Both the position numbers and the translations under genes were made by a program. A DNA stretch of 63,183 nt, from NCBI GenBank assembly GCA_016234115.1, contig JACRHD010000029.1, positions 1-63,183 on the forward strand, read 5' to 3'. Each line of letters starts with the position of its first letter. The stretch's first letter is position 1. Positions 60,082 to 63,183 of this stretch are shown here, piece by piece. The DNA comes from Nitrospirota bacterium. GTDB taxonomy: Bacteria; Nitrospirota; Thermodesulfovibrionia; UBA6902. The notes below the pieces were generated by a model. The model worked only from the letters and a program-made list of their open reading frames with translations, was not told the origin of the DNA and did no database searches.

Positions 60082-60927
60082 TCACTCCCCCCATTTCAGT
60101 TTGGCGCGCAGTATTTGAAAATAGTCCCTGTCATGCAAAACGATAAACTTCGTTTTGTAGTCGGCCTTGCTTATCTTTATTCTGTCTTTCACTTTAAGGG
60201 GGAACCCCACCTGCCCGTCGAGCGTAAGATAGATATCATCTCCGTTTTTGACCGTGGCTTCAAGGACAAACGTGTCGGGCAGGACAATCGGCCTGCTCGT
60301 CAGGGTATGAGGGCATATCGGCGTCATCAGGAACGATTCCAGTGTCGGATACAATATCGGACCTCCGGCTGAAAGAGAGTGGGCGGTGGAGCCGGTGGGC
60401 GTAGATATGATCAGACCGTCCGCCCTGAAGGTGCTCACGTACCTTCCGTTTATGCTGATCTCGAGCTCAAACATCCTCGACAGCGCGCTCTTGTTCATTA
60501 CCACATCGTTAAGGGCGTTATGCCGGACTATCCGCCTGCGTCCGCGGAACACGTCGGCATGCAGCATGATCCTTTCCTCAAGACCGTACTCGCCGGAAAA
60601 GACCTTGTCGATTTCCTTATCTATTTCGTCCCTGCTGACCTCTGTTATAAAGCCGAGCCCCCCGAGATTCACTCCGAGAATCGGCACCCCGAGGCTTCCC
60701 ACGAGTCTCGCGACGCTTAGAAGCGTTCCGTCGCCTCCGAAGACGATAACTATGTCGGCTTTGCCGGGGATATCTTTCATCGGACAGCCTTTGATCTTCA
60801 GGGGAGAGGCAGTCCCTGCATCCACGTAAAAGCTGATCCCTTTATCCCGGAGACGTCCCACAAAATCCCTGACCGCATTGACCGCTTCGGGTTCACCCTT
60901 TTTCGCGACTATCCCTATTCTTCTCAT
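60082..60927 (-). CDS. nadK: NAD kinase NadK
   Basis: NadK phosphorylates NAD+ to NADP+ (ATP or polyphosphate as donor). The 281 residues have the catalytic GGDGTLLSVARLVG (about residue 66) and the substrate motif ADGLIISTPTGSTAHSLSAG (about 170-190). It overlaps tsaE by 4 bp, a frequent pairing. Its length is normal. The heptamer array lies just beyond its stop. Confidence 0.95.
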   Translation of the reverse strand: MRRIGIVAKKGEPEAVNAVRDFVGRLRDKGISFYVDAGTASPLKIKGCPMKDIPGKADIVIVFGGDGTLLSVARLVGSLGVPILGVNLGGLGFITEVSRDEIDKEIDKVFSGEYGLEERIMLHADVFRGRRRIVRHNALNDVVMNKSALSRMFELEISINGRYVSTFRADGLIISTPTGSTAHSLSAGGPILYPTLESFLMTPICPHTLTSRPIVLPDTFVLEATVKNGDDIYLTLDGQVGFPLKVKDRIKISKADYKTKFIVLHDRDYFQILRAKLKWGE

Positions 60928-61343
60928 ACGCCTATCCCTTCTATTTCGATTTCCCTGACATCTTCGCCTGAATAATCAAGTCTGACGCTGATATGTTTCT
61001 CCGGGACGGCCTGTCCGGCCCTCTCCGCCCATTCGATTACCGCTATGCCGCTTCCTCTTAAATAGTCCTGCAACCCTATTTCTTCTATCTCGTCAGAGAC
61101 CAGGCGGTAAAGGTCAATATGGTAAAACGGGACATCCGCGTCGTATTCGGCAATGATAGTAAAACTCGCGCTGGTTATATCACGCTCATTAATGCCGAAA
61201 GCCGAGGCGATGCCCTTGACCATTGTTGTCTTGCCCGCGCCCAATTCGCCGTAGAGGCAGACTACGTCTCCCTTTTTCAGCTTCTCCCCGATTCTCCTGC
61301 CGATGTCCTTTGTCTCCGCCTCGCTACTGCTGAGAAGCTTCAT
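60924..61343 (-). CDS. tsaE: tRNA threonylcarbamoyladenosine ATPase TsaE
   Basis: TsaE is the ATPase of the TsaBDE complex, which makes the t6A modification on tRNAs. The 139 residues have the P-loop YGELGAGKTTMVKGIASAFG, the SASFTIIAEYD region and the HIDLYRL motif, with a conserved Trp in VIEWAERA. It overlaps the CBS gene by 20 bp and nadK by 4 bp. Other members (tsaB, tsaD) are not in this window. Confidence 0.93.
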   Translation of the reverse strand: MKLLSSSEAETKDIGRRIGEKLKKGDVVCLYGELGAGKTTMVKGIASAFGINERDITSASFTIIAEYDADVPFYHIDLYRLVSDEIEEIGLQDYLRGSGIAVIEWAERAGQAVPEKHISVRLDYSGEDVREIEIEGIGV

Positions 61344-61785
61344 GCCGTATGGCCCTTACCATGTCCGCCTTGCCGATAATGCCTGTAACGGCCTTTCCTC
61401 TCAGTACGGGGAGCAGGTGGACATGCTGCTCGGCCATTATGGTCGCTATTTCGTCCAATGAAGTTTCTTCTGTTATGGACACGACTTTTCTCGTACAGAT
61501 TTCACCCACAGTGGTCGCCGCCATTTTTTTTATCTCGTCTTCCATCCTGCCCGAGCCAAGGAGGATAAAGGCGTCAAAGAGTCTGATTACCGTAGGGATG
61601 TGCAGCCGCGAGTTTTGTCTGATCAGATCATTCTCAGTAACGATCCCGACAAGCTTCCCGTCATCGTCGACTACAGGGACGCCGCTGATTTTACGCTCCA
61701 TCAGGACCCTCGCGAGTTCTTCCACGGTAGTCCCCGGTCCGACCGTCACAACATCTTTCGTCATGATATCTATTGCCTTCAGCAT
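61324..61785 (-). CDS. CBS-domain protein
   Basis: This small cytosolic protein has two CBS domains (about residues 1-65 and 85-150), which usually sense adenine nucleotides. The pattern MLKAIDIMTKDVVTVGPGTT is typical of such regulatory proteins. GGAGGAACG precedes the ATG at 61785. An upstream in-frame start would add 9 residues. It overlaps tsaE by 20 bp. Its partner is not obvious. Confidence 0.88.
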   Translation of the reverse strand: MLKAIDIMTKDVVTVGPGTTVEELARVLMERKISGVPVVDDDGKLVGIVTENDLIRQNSRLHIPTVIRLFDAFILLGSGRMEDEIKKMAATTVGEICTRKVVSITEETSLDEIATIMAEQHVHLLPVLRGKAVTGIIGKADMVRAIRHEASQQ

Positions 61786-61804
61786 CGTTCCTCCATAAAA
61801 AAAT

Positions 61805-61880
61805 AAATTCAAGATTCAAAATTCAAGATTCAACATAAACGCTTTGATCCGGTTTTGAATATTGAATATTGAATTTTGAA
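61805..61880. repeat. TTCAAGATTC-type inverted repeat between pgeF and the CBS gene
   Basis: AATTCAAGATTCAAAATTC words (61804-61835) and complementary TTGAATATTGAATTTTGAA words (61854-61880) can pair across a short spacer. It is the same family as the four pseudopilin leader repeats. Confidence 0.8.
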
Positions 61881-61890
61881 TGTTATTATA

Positions 61891-62583
61891 TTACCACATT
61901 CCTATAAAACCGCCCTGCCTTCCATGCGTCCCCATTGAGCGCCTGTATGAATAAAACCTTTCCGGATTACAGTAAGTGCATTCCCCCGACTGCCAGATGT
62001 TCTCCGGCAAAATCCGCATGCTCAGCGCCTGCATCCTGTTTGCGGACGAGAGATCGATATAATATTTATCTCCCTCTCTTCTGAAGTAATCTCCTTCCCC
62101 TGTCGCCTCCTCTACGGATGCCTTGACGTCTTCGTCAACCTCGTAACTGCACTGCCTGATGCTCGGTCCTATCGCCATCAGTATGTCGCAGGGGGATGAC
62201 CCGAACCGGTCCTGCATGGCCTGAATCGTCTCCTTTAAAATCTGTTTTGCGGTCCCCCTCCAGCCCGCGTGGACCGCCCCCGTCACTGCCTTGCCTCTGT
62301 CAAATAAAAGAATGGGGACACAGTCGGCGACCAATACCCCGATGAATATATTCTTTCTGACCGTAATGACCGCATCGGCCGTTTCAGGGGACGCGCCGCT
62401 TTCAAGCACCTGGACCCTGTTTGTATGCTTCTGGACCGGCAGATAAATTCCGTCCTTCGGTATGTTGAATTCCTGCGCCAGGGCCTCTCTTACATGATTA
62501 TGGCTGCTTACAAAACTCCTGACGGTAAAAAAAGCCCTGATACCGTGGAAGGTCAGACTCGGGGGGATTATAAACTTTTCCAT
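61891..62583 (-). CDS. pgeF: Purine nucleoside phosphorylase-like laccase-domain protein PgeF (YfiH)
   Basis: This protein of the YfiH/DUF152 family has been shown in relatives to act on purine nucleosides and also to hydrolyse certain muropeptide errors. The 230 residues have the family's metal-site residues: VADCVPILLFD with the Cys, AVHAGWRGTAK with the His, and the IGPSIRQCSYEV loop. It starts MEKFIIPPSL after the window-end IS cluster. The start ATG at 62583 is preceded only by weak purines. Confidence 0.9.
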   Translation of the reverse strand: MEKFIIPPSLTFHGIRAFFTVRSFVSSHNHVREALAQEFNIPKDGIYLPVQKHTNRVQVLESGASPETADAVITVRKNIFIGVLVADCVPILLFDRGKAVTGAVHAGWRGTAKQILKETIQAMQDRFGSSPCDILMAIGPSIRQCSYEVDEDVKASVEEATGEGDYFRREGDKYYIDLSSANRMQALSMRILPENIWQSGECTYCNPERFYSYRRSMGTHGRQGGFIGMW

Positions 62584-62940
62584 TTTTCAGAAATTTAACA
62601 TATTCGGCGATGTAATGAAAGGCCTGGACGGAAAGGTGTCAAGCCCAAATAAGAATGTCCGGTCTTTACCAAAATAGAAATGTCCGGTTTTCATGTTTGA
62701 GTTAACGCTGATTCTGTTTGCTGATAATTGGGCGCATGGTGTCAGATATGCTTATTGACATTTGAAATCGAAATAGTCAAGCCTGACCCCCAGCCTGACT
62801 GTAGTACAATTTGCAGTTTTTCCTTCAAATATTACCTTTTCAAGGGCTAACCCCAATCCCCTCTTACCTCTCATGAAATTCAGCCCTGTCCTGCTCATCC
62901 TCAAAAAAACTCGACCTGTTGATTCCACGCATGGCATGGT
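62584..62940. other. Gene-free interval with an apparent insertion-sequence end
   Basis: Two nearby direct repeats, AGAATGTCCGGT and AGAAATGTCCGGT (about 62651-62697), resemble ends of IS elements that read 'aatgtccgg'. The rest (about 62700-62940) has no coding gene with a ribosome-binding site. A 61-codon frame at 62752-62937 is considered spurious. The region probably holds the promoter of pgeF and old insertion debris. Confidence 0.4.
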
Positions 62941-62944
62941 GGCA

Positions 62945-63055
62945 TGGGGTCAAACCTTCAAAATTCATTTATCATCCTCTCTGACAGAAAGGTTCAATGT
63001 TTTTTCCTAATCACTGCCTTTAACCCGCAATTCAAAATGACATTTGAAGGTTTGA
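62945..63055. mobile_element. Short remnant of the Y1 transposase element (both ends, no gene)
   Basis: The left end TGGGGTCAAACCTTC and the following 35 bp match the elements at 40046 and 40898. About 55 bp further, GAAGGTTTGA (63046-63055) is the partner end, cut before the final CCCC. Only about 110 bp remain and no transposase is encoded. The break point at 63055 is where the IS110-type element begins, so it looks interrupted there. Confidence 0.8.
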
Positions 63056-63150
63056 TAATCATATAAAGGCACCCCCTATAGATATCAGAATCAATGAATC
63101 TGATATCTTATAGGCAACCAAAACATAAACCTTTTAATAGGAGGTGCCTC
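63056..63150 (+). promoter_or_regulatory. Structured 5' region of an IS110-type element, enclosing the ribosome-binding site
   Basis: An outer stem pairs AGGCACCCCCTAT (63067-63079) with ATAGGAGGTGCCT (63137-63149; one mismatch). Inside it is a hairpin AGATATCAGAATC (63080-63092)/GAATCTGATATCT (63096-63108) with an AAT loop. The AGGAGG of the ribosome-binding site (63139-63144) lies in the outer stem, six bases before the ATG at 63151. It could limit translation, and the region is where IS110 family members encode their guide (bridge) RNA. Confidence 0.7.
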
Positions 63151-63183
63151 ATGAGATTGTACACAGGATTCGATCTTCATTCA
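63151..63183 (+). CDS. IS110 family transposase (partial, N-terminus only)
   Basis: Only the first 11 residues (MRLYTGFDLHS) lie in the window. The start MxLYxGxDLHS is typical of IS110 family transposases, where the Asp is the first of the DEDD catalytic residues of the RuvC-like domain. The gene continues beyond the window. AGGAGG precedes the ATG and lies in a stem (see preceding entry). Confidence 0.8.
   Translation, partial: MRLYTGFDLHS

Noticed and set aside
62752-62937. 61-codon minus-strand frame
   Set aside because: No ribosome-binding site, no recognisable family, and it lies in insertion debris.

Overview
The window is about 63 kb of bacterial chromosome with moderate-to-high GC content, densely coded on both strands. 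The gene content is that of a Gram-negative bacterium: ftsE-ftsX-envC-like-ctpA, type II secretion pseudopilins, outer-membrane-type lipoproteins, a PEP-CTERM protein and OmpA/MotB-type proteins. The gene mix resembles Nitrospirota (Thermodesulfovibrionia) or a deltaproteobacterial lineage, but that is a judgement from gene content, not a proof. No rRNA, tRNA or CRISPR array was recognised.

Layout. 0.26-6.4 kb: split transketolase, the FtsEX/EnvC-like cell-division module and a CtpA protease. 6.5-11.1 kb: a Host_attach family protein, a GT5 glycogen-synthase-like enzyme, a GDT1-type Mn/Ca exporter and a DEAD-box helicase. 11.5-17.5 kb: a type II secretion operon gspGHIJKLM plus gspN, without gspC/D/E/F. 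17.6-19.8 kb: a PEP-CTERM protein and a repeat-containing lipoprotein. 20.2-25.6 kb: ribD, a decayed acyl-CoA synthetase/acetyltransferase gene, a membrane acyltransferase and a MotAB-like pair. 26-40 kb: nadE, an HtrA protease, larC-larB, gpsA, glnS and a branched-chain amino-acid ABC transporter (livJ, livF, livG, livM, livH). 40-42.1 kb: two copies of a Y1 (REP-associated) transposase element around a foreign gene fragment. 42.1-47.5 kb: aroQ-pepQ-efp-accB-accC-thiE-khpA. 47.7-49.8 kb: a large secreted protein. 50.2-53.9 kb: yicC-remA-gmk-rpoZ-coaBC. 53.9-59.0 kb: an accessory cluster with a metacaspase, a membrane protein, a Pvc16/DUF4255 (contractile-injection-system) protein and an AraC-type regulator. 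59.2-62.6 kb: a family-4 uracil-DNA glycosylase, nadK, tsaE, a CBS protein and pgeF. 62.6-63.18 kb: insertion-sequence remnants and the first 11 codons of an IS110-type transposase.

The most striking property is a large set of short, word-like repeat families (for example TTCAAGATTC, GGGGCAAGGGGTCA, AGAAGTGAG, GATTGCTGA, AACTCTA, GTAGGGGCG). They usually occur as inverted pairs between genes, but they also lie in frame inside genes. They form the leader peptides of four consecutive pseudopilins, the signal-peptide core of the EnvC-like protein, linkers in LarC, LivF, RibD and the DNA glycosylase, and the ends of TktC, LivM and Gmk. They also supply or abut the stop codons of several genes. 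This resembles the protein-inserted palindromic elements of Rickettsia and is the strongest candidate for an undescribed system here. Other notable points are an in-frame UGA at the conserved cysteine of accB, an Arg at the tip of EF-P, and a hairpin that includes the ribosome-binding site of the IS110 transposase.
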